Positions 11,357 through 24,200 of a stretch of 64,000 nucleotides of DNA are shown here, piece after piece. Source of the stretch: Mactromeris polynyma (taxonomy: Eukaryota > Mollusca > Bivalvia > Venerida > Mactridae); assembly GCA_032209605.1 (NCBI GenBank), contig JASFXZ010000002.1, positions 55,554,431 through 55,618,430 on the forward strand, read 5' to 3'. Position numbers and translations under genes: made by a program. How positions within the stretch are numbered: the stretch's first letter is position 1; each line of letters starts with the position of its first letter. A model generated the notes under the pieces. The model was given only the letters and a program-made list of their open reading frames with translations, was not told the DNA's origin and made no database searches.

Positions 11357-13635
11357 ACATGTTATTGTATAGTAAATGACATTATACAGTTAACATAGTG
11401 GCAAAATTATCGTTAATAACAGAAATGATTGCTTTCAAATTGATTACGTTTATATGTACGTTAAGAAGATAAAAATCATACAAAAATGACAGATCATTAA
11501 TCTTAAAAAGATAATTGGTAGTTAAAATGATTATTGTAATGCCTTTGAACTTTAACTTGAGAATGTGCCCAACAAATGTAAATATGTCGTTCAATGTCAA
11601 CGACCGATTTATAATAATTTGTATATTTTGACGGAAAGTCTGACTAGACTCGTAAATTAATGCGTAATACTTATACCTAGCACCATTAAATACGCAACTA
11701 TTTCACTTAAACTTCATTTTGATCCAAGTGTTACAAATGTGTAAATAATTAATAAAAAAAGAAATTAAACTATGACCCTAGTATTCATATTTCATGACCA
11801 AATAAGTTTAGGAAATTATGTTAGATACCTTCTCGTGCGAAACTCGTGCAGACATTCGTGGTATATCTTATAACACTTGTGATACGAGATCCTACGATGT
11901 TAATCTTCTTTTTAACAGCTTTTTGCCACAGCTATTTTGTGTTACCCGCATTTGTTCAACCTACGCGTTCACAAATAAAACACGGACTTATAACGTATTT
12001 TGTGCGAGTGCTTTCATTGATTTTTGTTTTGACTTATTATTGTTTAAGCCGTCTCAATGAAATTGTTACGTCTAACGTATATACGATTAACACATATATA
12101 TGTACGAAATGTCCTTAAATTGTGATGAAAAATATATTCGTTATTGTAAAAAGATTCATGTGTCCATTTAGAAGTTTTGCTCAGTATAATGTATTAACTG
12201 CTTAAACATATAATAGCTTGAATACATGAGCACCATAATGTATGTACTTAATTTCTGTTTGTGAGTTACTTATTAGTCAGTTAAAATGAAATATGGTATC
12301 CTCAATCATTGAGACACGCATGAATTACTCCGTATCCAGTAAAACGGCATCTGTATCTGTTTTCATCTTTAGGTGACTTATAGGCCCATTGGGCAGGGTT
12401 TGTAAAATGTTGATTTATTGCAATTTTAATGTGTACGAGTATATACACTGGTCATTATAACAAATAATGTCTTATAGTAACGCTACTACACATATTCCAT
12501 CCAAGACACAACATGTGACAATATGACATAATACCTTTTTAACAATAATCACTCGCAGATGTCGCAAGCTTTCTGATATGGAAAATGAGGGACTAGTTTT
12601 CAATAGCCTAATTAACTTTCAATATTTGTATTGTAAAACGTGCACGAAAAAGCCGAGGAATAGTTTAAATGATATTTCTTATGAAGGAAACGTGTGAACG
12701 TACACAACGACCATATTACAACGTATCAATCATTTCATATATTAAATTTTGTTGTATTGAACAAGGTACATGTTAAGCACGATAAATGACATGAGTCTAT
12801 TTTGTTTCGTATGTCACGTGCGAATTTGTACAAGGTATAACAATAATTATTTTATTGTATGGCGAGATTATGTGACGATATATGTTTGCGCAAAATATGA
12901 TTGAAAGTACGTCAATTATTGGCATACCATGTCTAGAATCAACAAGTGTGATGTAAAGAAGAAAACAAACATAAAGTGACACAGTTGAGCTCATGCGCTA
13001 AATTCCTTCAGGAGAAAACCATGAAATGGGGGAATTACTTGCTTCATCTAACTCATGTGAGTATCAAATTCTCTTTTTTTTTCATCATACAAGTGAATCA
13101 TTTGTATGAAAGTATGTGCTTCTCTGATACAGTAATGTAGTCTTTATATACATCACCAACTGTTTGTCCTGGCCTCCAATGTGTTCAATGTTTTACTGTG
13201 ATTAAAATTGCTGTCATGTTTCCATTCTCACGTGACTCATTTTGAACCGTGTCTTAGATTTCCTTATATACTTATATATGTTAGCACCAACATTCTACCA
13301 TTCCTAGTTTCATTGATGAATTAAAATGGACAGTAGATATACGATCACTTTTTAGGAGACCTAGGGTTATTTAATTTAACTTCGTAGCAACCATTAAATC
13401 TTGTAGAAGTATCAGTATTACGCAGCAACAATGTTAAAAAATACACGAATATAATTATCCTGCAATTTAAATGACATATGATATTATGAAAAAACAACGT
13501 TATTTTCGATATGAGAATGACAATGATGTTGAATAATAATATTAGCTTTATTTTCAGAAGGTAAAACACAAAAAACAGTAAACTTTACATTGGAACTTAT
13601 AAAAACATAATAATAACAGATACAAAGCACGTCTT
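11357..13635. other. Non-coding stretch without recognisable features
   Basis: About 2.3 kb of AT-rich sequence. Open frames at 11382-11600, 11818-12118, 12797-12994 and 13345-13569 are short, rich in hydrophobic AT-biased residues and unlike any family that I recognise. Confidence 0.4.
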
Positions 13636-14383
13636 ATTTCCATGCAATCTCATTAAAATCAGCTCCAGTCGCACGCTCCTATACTATACGCTAACTGGAT
13701 CTGATGACTGCACAATACAAGTCACGTTCTTGTGACCTTTGAGTAGCCAATCAAATCGTCGGCTGCAAAATGCTTTGTTATAGAGTTATGAATATTCGTC
13801 GATCTCCGGCGAGCTCCGTAAATTCTATTTTAGCGTAGATCACCAAGACGTTCCGATTACGTATTTTCGTCAATTTCAATATGGCTGCGACCTTGGACAC
13901 AACCGCAACTCTTACACGGCAACATTCTTTGGTTGATAGGTGTTGTTTGAGTGGTGTTTCGTTTTTGGAAATATTTATAACAGGAAGCGGCAGGAAGGAC
14001 GTTAAAAACAGTATTTATAAACAGAAACTCCAAATAAGCGATAAAGCCATGTTGAGAAAGACGACAAACACGGTTTTGTAAGGAGAAATTTCGTTTGTCC
14101 ACAAACGAGCACCTGCCCTGCGTTCAGTTACGGCTATCAGTGGAAAACGTTTTGTATTGTATCCCTTGCTCACCGTATCACATTGGCTGCACACACCAAA
14201 TTGCAAAAACGTTTCGAAACGATAGGGCTGATAGCTGTAACTGAACGCAAGGCTGGTTACGCATATCTATTTTTAGAGAGGTTATATGAACGTGACCTCT
14301 TACGGAGTGTAGTCAGATCCTAACAGCGGAAAGTAATGGAGCTAAAGTTAGGGACTGATTTCAATGAGATTGGCATTTCCATG
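13636..14383. mobile_element. TIR element with 9-bp target duplication (Mutator-like?)
   Basis: The element spans 13645-14374 between direct repeats ATTTCCATG at 13636-13644 and 14375-14383. The ends are inverted: CAATCTCATTAAAATCAG on the left, and GCCAATCTCATTGAAATCAG on the right read from the other strand. Looser inverted similarity extends about 100 bp inward, including GGATCTGA and GTCACGTTC. A 9-bp duplication with long terminal inverted repeats is the usual Mutator-superfamily signature. At about 730 bp it carries no recognisable transposase; minus-strand open frames at 13857-14102 and 14015-14206 are not identifiable. Confidence 0.65.
14119..14251. repeat. Nested inverted repeat, about 22-bp arms
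   Basis: TGCGTTCAGTTACGGCTATC at about 14119 and its near reverse complement CTGATAGCTGTAACTGAACG at about 14229 flank an 88-bp spacer. The pair lies inside the larger TIR element, so it may be a small MITE nested within it or a subterminal hairpin of it. Confidence 0.6.
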
Positions 14384-16477
14384 TGGCCTTCCATAAATCA
14401 TTATGACTATTCAAAACGTTCATTGTATAATTGTGATAAGACAACAACATAAGGTGGTCACTACAAAATTCGCGTAACTTCCGGTATCAGAAAACCCGGT
14501 GTTCATGTGGGTCAATCGTTATTGAAAACTGACCGAAGTGCAGTTTTTTTTATGAAACCGGAAACTTATGTATCTCGTGTAAATATGAATTTCCGAACCT
14601 ATTGTGGGAAGTCTATATCCAAAATGTTAAAGGGAGACAACATTTGACGTTTTGTTTAATCTCCTACGCCGTGGTCCTCCTTTCCTGTATGATGGTGATT
14701 TTGTTTTGATTAAATGAATGATTAGGCAACTTAATCATAGGATTTCCTTGACACAGCACATTTTTTATAGAACTACACGGAAAGTTACTGTTATAGTAGA
14801 TATATATCTGCTGGACATACTGTGGTATATGTATATACCGTCACCGCTTTATCTTATCTGAATAATGTATCTCTAGTATAAAGCATACGTAGTTTTTTTC
14901 AAACGGGAAATAATTATTGTTTTCTTTTTATAATGTTTTGAAGAGTTGTCTCCCGTCTCATAATCTTAGTCTTCAGTAAGTGCGAATGCACTTGAATGTT
15001 GACAGTAACTTAATCTCGCAATCACTTAATTTTTTTTGTTCATGTGACTATTACACATACATTGGACCGACTCACTGAATGAGATTAAGTATCAAGGTGT
15101 TGAATTAGTCTGAAGATCGGTTTTATTTCATTTACATTTTAACCGCACAATACTTTAAATACTCCGTATTAAACTAATTACATTTTGATGCTATAATACA
15201 GTTTTAATCAGAAGATACATCCAAACCACCGAAATTCAACACTACTACATGTACTCAAATGTTCACATTCCTATCTTCTTATGATTATTTGCAGGACCCA
15301 CTCTAGAGCATCATCGCAATTCTAAAGTAGTTTAAAAACATATTCATGTCTGTACAATGCCCCCTAACGGGACACGTTGCAGTGATATAATACAACGGTG
15401 ACATGTCTCTATGGCTTTTAAACCTTTTTTGCCTGTAAGCTTCGTAATTAGTTTGTCATTTCAAGTGTAACCGATTCCCCAGTTTGCGCATCAATAATGC
15501 ATGACTTTCCAATCAATATTTTAAGCCTGTGTCAATTTCATTACGAGAGATATGCGGAGGTCTTGATGAAAAACAAACCAACAAATACTAATTATATTGA
15601 TTTAAAATTTCCTTGATTAAAACATCAATGTATCCAGACGAATACCTAGCATGGTTGCACGCAAATACATATTTTGTCAGATCGTTTACTAAAAAAGCCC
15701 GTTTATGGCAATTTAAACTTTCTGTTTTCAATCAATACAGTACTGAAATGATAGTTAAAAAACTATGGTACTATAATTAGCGAAATATCATCTGTGACTT
15801 TCCCGCATGTATGGATTGCAAACAGGATACATCTCTTCCCGATGTAGAAATAACTAAATAGCAATATTGCTGTTGTATCTAGGGAAACAATGGCGTTCCT
15901 TTTCATTATCCTTGACACATATTTTCTCTGCAATTATTTTCAATGAACAGCAGGACCACGTATAGATATATTTCAATCCTATGAATGGTATCTGATATCT
16001 AGGGATTAATCTGCGGATACGAATTGAATTAACTTATCGAGGCAGTAATCCAATACATTTATCAGGAAATTTCTTTGACATCTTCCTCATTCGTTCTAGC
16101 CAATATTTTCCAATTTGTTGAGTTATCAAACGATGTGTTTGCGTCTTAGAAAGGGATCAATTTGTTATAAGAGAGACATAGATTCGACTTTGGAGCTTTG
16201 TATGAAACAAACCAGAAATTACAACCACAAGTAGGCCAATATAGTCTCTGGGATATGTTACAGTGTGTCAATTGGTTCTGTGAAATGTCTAAAAAAAGAT
16301 TCGTGCAGGTGATGTTGGTAACTTGATTGGTATATGAACAATTTTTGAGAATAGCATACGCCTCATACCCGCTTTCGATCAATTGCAATTGGCATTCCCT
16401 TAGCTTCTCTTTATCTCCTCACATTTATTTTAAGACATATGCAGAAACGTATATCCTACAGTATAGATGCAAGAGAT
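14384..16477. other. Non-coding stretch without recognisable features
   Basis: About 2.1 kb with no gene, RNA or clear repeat. An open frame at 16146-16388 on the minus strand shows no family motif. Confidence 0.4.
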
Positions 16478-16560
16478 ATTAGGTTGTTACAGTGAACACC
16501 ACATACATTAAGACAATGCCTCCCACACAGACCCCAGGGAAACAACAGTCTACGAAACAT
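16478..16560 (-). repeat. Dispersed repeat R1, 3' end
   Basis: The reverse complement of the R1 terminus is present: GGTTGTTACAGTGAACACCA, then AGACAATGCCTCCCACACAG and ACCCCAGGGAAACAAC. It lies directly beside the 39-bp satellite at 16622, the second R1 copy next to a tandem array. Confidence 0.65.
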
Positions 16561-16621
16561 GGTACAAAGACAACGTATTGCTACTTGATTGATATTGTAA
16601 CATGAAAACACTGATAAATAA

Positions 16622-17765
16622 CAGTCTGTCCACGTACAAGATCGTTTCAAGACAATATCCCTGCCTGTACACGTACAATATCGTTTCAAGACGGTACCCC
16701 TGTCTGTCCGCATACAAGATCGTTCCAAGACGGTACCCCTGTCTGTCCACATACAAGATCGCTTCAAGACGGTATCCCTGTCTGTACACGTACATGATCG
16801 TTCCAAGACGGTACCCCTGTCTGTCCGCATACAAGATCGTTCCAAGACGGTACCCCTGTCTGTCCACATACAATATCGCTTCAAGATGGTATCTCTGTCT
16901 GTACACGTACATGATCGTTCCAAGACGGTACCCCTGTCTGTCCACATACAAGATCGCTTCAAGACGGTATCCCTGTCTGTACACGTACATGATCGTTCCA
17001 AGACGGTACCCCTGTCTGTCCATATACAAGATCGCTTCAAGATGGTATCCCTGTCTGTCCACGTACACTATCGCTTCAAGACGGTATCCCTGTCTGTATA
17101 CGTACATGATCGTTCCAAGACGGTACCCCTGTCTGTCCACGTACACGATCGTTCCAAGACGGTACCCCTGTCTGTCCACGTACACGATCGTTCCAAGACG
17201 GTACCCCTGACTGTCAACGTACAATATCGCTTCAAGACGGTATCCCTGTCTGTCCAAGTACAAGATTGCTTCACGACGATATACCAGTCTGTACACGTAC
17301 AAGATCGCTTCAAGACGGTATCCCTGTCTGTCCACGTACAATATCGCTTTAAGACGGTATCCCTGTCTGTACACGTACATGATCGTTTCAAGACGGTACC
17401 CCTGTCTGTCCACGTACTCGATCGTTCCAAGACGGTACCCCTGTCTGTCCACATTCAAGATCGCTTCAAGACGGCACCCATGTCTGTACACGTACAGATT
17501 GCTTCAAGATGGTACCCCTGTCTCTCCACATACAATATCGCTTCAAGGCGGCACCCCTGTATGTATACGTACAGATTGCTTCAAGACGGTACCCCTGTCT
17601 GTCCATATACAATATCGCTTCAAGACGGTACCCCTGTCTGTCCACTTACAAGATCGCTCCAAGCAGTACCCATGTCTGTCCGCGTACAAGATCGTTCCAA
17701 GACGGCACCCCTGTCTGTACACGTACAGTTTGCTTCAAGACGGTATCCGTGTCTGTATCCATTAG
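16622..17765. repeat. 39-bp minisatellite, about 29 copies
   Basis: The unit contains GATCGTTCCAAGACGGTACC followed by CCTGTCTGTCCACGTACAA, with variants GCTTCAAGACGGTATCC and CATACAAGATCG. Thirteen codons without stops create open frames on both strands, for example 16550-17491 (-) and 16886-17812 (+), translating to 13-residue periodic peptides. These are not genes. The unit is unrelated to the other 39-bp array at 9657. Confidence 0.95.
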
Positions 17766-18550
17766 CTATGTTTGTTTCTTGTGCCCCAGTGTATTTCAAT
17801 TTGTTATTATGAATGTATATTTCTCATGTGTCATTTTGTTTTTTGCTATTTTGCTGTATGAGGGTGAGTTTACGTAGTAGTGTTTGATATGAGCATTCTG
17901 GGCGTTGATAAATTATTATACAAGTACTTACCTGTATCTACGTTCCTGGTACAGATGAACAGGTTCAACCAACATGACTGCAGATGGACATTCTCTAGTG
18001 GTAGATCATGCTGTGAACTGAGAATATGGCATGCACCCAGAAATATTTCAAATACTACATATTGCCTTATTTACCTTGTTACAACGAATTAAAGTGGTTG
18101 AATTAGGACAGTCCAATAACCTTTTAGCATTCTGTTGGCATATTTAATCGCCCCTTGTTCCTGTCCATCTACTAGGCTCATTTGGATTTTTCAGTTTATT
18201 TTCGCATTATAAATGGAAAATCGTGGGCGACCTTAAATGATGATCGCGACCTCATTTATTAATAATGTATTAAAAGTTCTTGCAAAACATCCACACGACC
18301 ATGTATGATAAGAAATATTTTGGAAAACAAAAGGAATTTTGTTTTACATCTTGCTTTTATTTCCTTTATTACACACAAGTAACGACAAGCTCGTTCATTT
18401 CATACACCTGAGAAAACGTTGAGCATCTGCTGTTATAGAGCTTTAAGTTATTCAGTAAAGCAAGTCATACATGTAAAAGTTTGTAACATTATGTAAAGTC
18501 GTTTTTAAATGTAAACAATCTAAATAAATACATATGCTTACAAAATCGCA
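17766..18550. other. Non-coding stretch without recognisable features
   Basis: Unique AT-rich sequence between the 39-bp satellite and the LINE fragment. A 70-codon open frame at 17880-18092 (+) has no recognised domain. Confidence 0.4.
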
Positions 18551-18947
18551 TTGCTAACACGTTTGTGCAAGATTTTGCCAACTACTCATCTGTCAGCTTT
18601 CGGTAAGTTTAGATTAGGCGTTGCCCCTATTGCCGTTATGAGGGCTAGAGTGAAGAAAATAGTTTGTCCTTTTTGTAATAACGCTTCTGTAGAAAGTGAA
18701 TTACATATTATGTTGAATTGGTATGTTGTAATGATTTAAAGAATTAAACTCCAAAGCGGTACTGTTTAACAATTCATTTAGGGATTTGCAAGATTCTGAA
18801 AAATATGTTTTACTGTTTTCCAACCAAGATTCAACATTGATTAGATATTGTGCCAAAACTTGTCGTAATATTTTAGATAGCCGTCGTTTTTTACTTTGTA
18901 GACAAAGTCTTTTATCAAGTATGTACAGGATATTTTTATTATTTTAA
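18551..18947 (+). pseudogene. LINE ORF2 C-terminal fragment, frameshifted
   Basis: This looks like the last part of a non-LTR retrotransposon polyprotein, downstream of the reverse transcriptase. In the first frame (to 18739), residues such as FGKFRLGVAPI, a basic stretch, then CPFC and ELH resemble the C-x2-C...H zinc-binding tail of LINE ORF2 proteins; the final cysteine appears lost. After about 18739 the similarity moves to another frame (18756-18947), giving VLLFSNQDSTLI and CAKTCRNILDSRRFLL before TAA. That matches the short helical region that ends many such proteins. At least one frameshift and stops in between show that it is dead. The clade (CR1, RTE or other) cannot be determined from this piece. 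Confidence 0.55.
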
Positions 18948-19290
18948 CCTAACGTTTCTGTGTCAAGACATGTTTGCAAGATATTCCTCAAAATATGACT
19001 TTATTATACCTCGTGGTTTAAGTGCATGTGTTTTATGTTGCTTTTTAAACCACTTACTTTTATTAACATTTATACCTTTTAACTGGTATAGTAAGTATAA
19101 TTTTACTTCCATGATACTTGAGCATTGTGCTCTGATTATGTTAAATGTTCTTTTTTAAATATGTAATCGTCCATCTCTTATAATTCCGTATGGAATGACA
19201 TTGTGCTGTTTTAAATGTTATTTTTATATAGTATGTGATTATTTGTATGTGCAATGATGAGATGAAAATAAAGATACTACTTATAAACAA
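18948..19290 (+). repeat. 3' untranslated tail of the LINE fragment
   Basis: The tail continues from the ORF2 remnant and ends with TATGTGCAATGATGAGATGA followed by AATAAAG. The same ending occurs alone at 7589-7715, which defines the 3' terminus of the family. Confidence 0.5.
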
Positions 19291-19554
19291 CCAGATATTT
19301 TAAGCAGACGGGTGTTTTATGCCATTTCCCCAAAATCATGATTGCAAACACAATAAGGACCGCCTGAAAAAACAATGAAACAAGATTTAATTTAGATATA
19401 ATTTGTATCAATTTATTTCACTTTATCCTCTATATTTAACCCGCTTTGTTGCTTTTGTCACTGTCCGCTTCACAGCTTCGAATTTCACACATCTGTTATA
19501 TTTATATATTGTCCATTTTTCCTTTGAAGTTGTTAACTGGTGTCTACGAATATC

Positions 19555-20950
19555 TTCATGTATCCTGGTACCAGAAGTGTGGCTGTGCACCTTGTGTCCT
19601 TGTACCAGAAGTGTGGTTGTGCACCTTGTGTCCTTGTACTAGCAGTGTGGCTGTGCACCTTGTGTCCTTGTACCAGCAGTGTGGTTGTGCACCTTGTACC
19701 AGCAGTGGGGCTGTGCACCTTGTGTCCTTGTACCAGAAGTGTGGCTGTGCACCTTGTGTCATTGTACTAGCAGTGTGGCTGTGCACCTTGTGTCCTTGTA
19801 CCAGAAGTGTGGTTGTGCACCTTGTGTCCTTGTACTAGCAGTGTGGCTGTGCACCTTGTGTCCTTGTACCAGCAGTGTGGTTGTGCACCTTGTACCAGCA
19901 GTGGGGCTGTGCACCTTGTGTCCTTGTACCAGAAGTGTGGCTGTGCACCTTGTGTCATTGTACTAGCAGTGTGGCTGTGCACCTTGTGTCCTTGTACCAG
20001 CAGTGTAGCTGTGCACCTTGTGTCCTTGTACCAGCAGTGTGGATATCCACCTTGTGTCCTTGTACCAGCAGTGTGGATATCCACATTGTGTCCTTGTACC
20101 AGCAGTCTGGCTTGCATCTTGTGTCCTTGTACCAGCAGTGTGGCTGTGTACCTTGTGTCCTTGTACCAGCAGTGTGGCTGTGTACCTTGTGTCCTTGTAC
20201 CAGCAGTGTGGCTATGCACCTTGTGTCCTTGTACCAGCAGTGTGGCTGTGCACCTTGTGTCCTGGTACCAGCAGTCTGGCTGTGCACCTTGTGTCCTGGT
20301 ACCAGCAGTGTGGCTGTGCACTTTGTGTCCTTGTATCAGCAGTGTGGATATGCACCTTGTGTCCTTGTACCAGCAGTGTGGCTGTGCACATTGTGTCCTT
20401 GTACCAGCAGTGTGACTGTGCACCTTGTGTCCTTGTACCAGCAGTGTGGCTGTGCACCTTGTGTCCTTGTATCAGCAGTGTGGCTGTGCACCCTGTGTCC
20501 TGTCCTTGAACCAGCAGTGTGGCTATGCACCTTGTGTCCTTGTACCAGCAGTGTGGATGTGCACCTTGTGTCCTGGTACCAGCAGTCTGGCTGTGCACCT
20601 TGTGTCCTGGTACCAGCAGTGTGGCTGTGCACTTTGTGTCCTTGTATCAGCAGTGTGGATGTGCACCTTGTGTCCTTGTACCAGCAGTGTGGCTGTGCAC
20701 ATTGTGTCCTTGTACCAGCAGTGTGACTGTGCACCTTGTGTCTTTGTACCAGCAGTGTGGCTGTGCACCTTGTGTCCTTGTATCACCAGTGTGGCTGTGC
20801 ACCTTGTGTCCTTGTACCAGCAGTGTGGCTGTGTACCTTGTGTCCTTGTACCAGCAGTGTGGCTGTGCACCTTGTGTCCTTGTACCAGCAGTGTGGTTGT
20901 GCACCTTGTGTCCTTGTATCAGCAGTATGGCTGTGCACCTTGTGTGTGGC
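19555..20950. repeat. 34-bp minisatellite, about 41 copies, with longer-range duplications
   Basis: The unit is CCTTGTGTCCTTGTACCAGC followed by AGTGTGGCTGTGCA. Because 34 is not a multiple of three and the unit lacks stops in several phases, many overlapping open frames result on both strands. Higher-order structure is visible: a block of five 34-mers plus one 26-bp short unit (196 bp) is repeated at about 19697 and 19893. A block of about 311 bp containing CTGGTACCAGCAGTCTGG is repeated at about 20260 and 20571. Confidence 0.95.
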
Positions 20951-21974
20951 ATTTCCTGCTCCCCTTTATTCAATATTGTTACGTGAATAGCACTAATGAA
21001 GTACAGTCTGTACATATTTCCTGAATTTGTTAGGGTTAACTTGCTTTAATTATCACATAAGCCGTTAAATTAGGGCTGGATCATGTTTGGATAGATATCT
21101 GCGTCGAGACAGGAGCAATAATTCAAGGAATAGGAAAATTACATCGATGATCAGACAGGATATTGCCTAAATGAATGAAAGAGCAATGTAAATGTGCATC
21201 ATCAATCTTGAAGATTCGGTTTTAAACTGTCTTGCTGATCAGACACTTTTTCTGGAACACCAGACACTGTCTTCTGCGATGCTATTTAGTATGTAAGGTT
21301 CACAAGTTTGCACCGACAGTAGTACGACATTAAATCCTATATAAAATTCTCAGCATAGTTTGACTTTAACAGATATACCTTATTTAGGTATTTTACATTG
21401 GAGACATTATTCTTTGAGTTTACAAGATAAACTGCCCTCAAAAAGTTCCTCCACGCTTCGACAATGCCCATTGCAGTTAATGTATTTTCATATTTGTGTC
21501 ACATGCAATAAATTGAAAATGCTATTTGACCCAGAATTTTTTTTCTGTATTTATAAATTTGTACTGAAACAAATTATCTTATTTTTGTGTCAGATCATTT
21601 ACACATACAAATGTTGGTTTTGGATGATGGCCGATTCATGCTGCTGCTGCTGCTGAGATGTGCACATTGTTAATTCTTAACTATCCATCACAGAAGTTGG
21701 ATGAGTAATTTTACTTCATGGTCATACATGTCTTATTCGAATTTTTGCATACAAAAGTGATGAACTTCGAAATATTCATGTTTGAAGACACTTTTGAATG
21801 GCAGTGTATACTTGATTTGGGTATTTTACGAGACATTATTTTGTGATATGAATGCTGATATAGAAGTCTTGGACGGGTGTACATATTAAATCCAAATTAG
21901 ATTTGAGCGCTTCTACATTAAATTGGTTCTCTCGAAATCTGATGTTAATGCTTTAATTACTGACAGCATCGCAG
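20951..21974. other. Non-coding stretch; small (CTG)5 run
   Basis: No gene is recognised. A short CTG repeat lies at about 21640-21655. The motifs TAGGTATTTTACATTGGAGA (21387) and GGGTATTTTACGAGACATTA (21819) suggest a diverged local duplication. Confidence 0.4.
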
Positions 21975-22330
21975 TATAAAGCTGCTTGTTTCTTTACACT
22001 GGATTAAATTGTGTATGTCTTATGGTTATTTATTTAATGATTAGTTACTGCCTACTCTGTCAATTTGTATATGTTCAAAATCATCATATACCGGTTCAAT
22101 TAAAGTTAGCTAGCTGTTAACATCAATTTAAACCCACCCGGTATTTTACTGACCGTTACACTGCTGTAAATCACTGTGTGGTTATTATTGATATTTACGT
22201 TTTTTAGGATGTATCCCCATGTAATTCCTTGACTTGATATAAAAATCATGTTCTTGCCCCTTCCGGGTCGTGGCCGCTGGCATTCTAGCCTTGTCCGGTA
22301 GTGTATTCCATCCATTAAATCCTTTTCCTC
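21975..22330 (+). repeat. Dispersed repeat R1, internal fragment
   Basis: TGATTAGTTACTGCCTACTC, GTTAGCTAGCTGTTAACATC and TTTAAACCCACCCGGT match the body of the longer R1 copies at 35140-35230 and 36830-36930 in the same order. The usual 3' terminus is missing, so this copy is 3'-truncated or too eroded. Confidence 0.6.
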
Positions 22331-23460
22331 ACGTGTTGTCCCCTTAAATTATCCATGGTTGTTTTATAGTCAACCGGGCAATTGCTTCCCCATTCCCATT
22401 ATTTATTTTATGCTTCCCAGTGGTTTATAGAGATTTATCAGTGAAATAAAAAAGGAAATTTTGATATTTCACTGTTCCGATTTTTTACCCCACTGGTGAC
22501 CCCAAAAGGGAAATCACTGTGTAGAAACTAAATTGAATTGCCTGTCTTAGTATTGAAATGTGAATAAATCACAAAATTACCTCCCTCTTGTACATGTACT
22601 AGGAAACCATGACGTCATCATCCGGTACATTTGTTGACATTTCGAAGTAAGATGTGATTGTTTTCCGCTTGTATTTCACATAATTTCGAACAAATAAATG
22701 TACGTTATATATATTTATTTACATAGCGATATCTTGCCATGCGGGTATTTTGATTTAAGTGGCTGTATCGTCGAAAACTAAAGACGCCGGGATACTTGAT
22801 TTTTCGTCTGAAAGTGCAACATATAACAATATAGTTAACATGGAACAGCTATTTTCATGGAAACGTCAATTTCAACTTTAACCGCACGGAATCTATATTA
22901 ATGGGACTCTCCCAAATGGTCAACAATTCGAATGTACAAAACCTGAGGCAATCTGATGAAGCGTAGCCACGCGAAGAAACCCCCCTCGCCAGACCATTCA
23001 TGAGAATGGGTGTCATCTCTGACAGTTTCAGAGACTGATATTCCTGTGCAAAACTCGTCCGTTACTACAGACTGTTTAAAAGCGTTCTCCAAATTTCAAA
23101 GTTGTTAACATCTTTTTTACGTTTTGTCACTTTCATTCCCAACTTGGCGTCGCGCTTCGATCAATTATCACATATGAAAATTGCTACGCCATTGTTTGTT
23201 GAATCTTTTCTTGAAAATATTTTGTATTCTTAATTTCATGTGAAAAAATGATTTGAGTGTCACAATATTTCATATCATATTGTTTTTAATCGAATTTTCA
23301 TTGCTGTGTTCTTGAATAAATTGGTAAAAGTTCGCACTATTTTGTCAGCGTTTGATGAAAAATCGATATGGTGTTATTCGGCAACGGAGAGTAAATGAGA
23401 CGTTCGAGTAGTTAATGGTTAAAATAATGTTAATTCTTTAAAAAAAGCATAAAATAAAAT
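22331..23460. other. Non-coding stretch without recognisable features
   Basis: No gene is recognised. A minus-strand open frame at 22898-23092 has no family motif. Confidence 0.35.
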
Positions 23461-23580
23461 GAATATTTGTTGATTTCGATGGAAGATCGATTCTTATTTC
23501 ACTCGTGGTCAAAAGAAAAGTATACTTCGTTTGACCACTCGTGAAATAAAATTCGATCTTCCATCGAAATCAACAAATAT
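23461..23580. repeat. Near-perfect hairpin with about 51-bp arms
   Basis: The left arm (23462-23512) begins AATATTTGTTGATTTCGATG and the right arm (23528-23579) ends CATCGAAATCAACAAATAT. The arms pair almost throughout, with a few mismatches, around a loop of about 15 bases containing GTATAC. A transcript would form a long duplex. It may be a foldback or MITE, but I see no target duplication. Confidence 0.9.
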
Positions 23581-23877
23581 CCTCAATATATTTGCCATTG
23601 CACCTCCTCAATCCCTGTTGTTTCGTAGGCTGTTGTTTATGGCGTTCTCTGTGAAAACTTAATATCTCGTTCTTTGGGCGCAAATAACTAAATCGGGAAA
23701 GTCACATTCGCATGGACGTTGATAAACTATTTACGATTGAAATCCAAATTGTATTCATTGTTTGATAAAATACGATAAAATAATATACGACAACAAAGTG
23801 CTATTTTTTATGACTCAATACACTGTAAACGTTCGTAATAAATTGTATTTGTATTTTATTTTTAATTTCGAAATAAT

Positions 23878-24200
23878 GGACAGAATGCAAGGACTTGCAC
23901 TTACAGAAAACAGGTCGTCAAACGATTCATTTTTACCGGAGACTTTACGAGTTGAAGCGGACCAACAATTCATGAACGTATGTGGAGCGTGAACATTTTG
24001 GCCATAATTCAGAGAATCAAATTCTTGAGTTTATTAATCGAGTTGTTTCCATGCGAGTTTTCGATAGCAAAGGAAATTTTCCAGTCGCAGGAAATGTTAA
24101 TCAAATTACCACACTATTACAAGTCTGTTATCTGACTCTTATCTGTTATTTTACAGGTCGTAGCTCTCATCATTGCACCACTAAAGAGAACATTATCTAG
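23878..24200 (+). other. Possible coding stretch, unrecognised
   Basis: Two short frames follow each other. One begins MDRMQGLALTENRSS at 23878 and ends at 23992. The next (23982-24200) reads EREHFGHNSENQILEFINRV and continues to FDSKGNFPVAGN. The residue mix is more protein-like than in the surrounding AT-rich frames, and a donor-like GTATGTGG lies at the changeover near 23977, so this could be an exon edge or a frameshifted pseudogene. I do not recognise a family, and chance remains quite possible. Confidence 0.22.

Noticed and set aside
16550..17812. Long frames with 13-residue repeats on both strands
   Set aside because: Shadows of the 39-bp satellite; all phases without stops are open.
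19446..21024. Many overlapping Cys-rich frames that resemble repetitive secreted proteins
   Set aside because: They come from the 34-bp satellite, whose period shifts the frame each unit; the same peptide appears in every phase.
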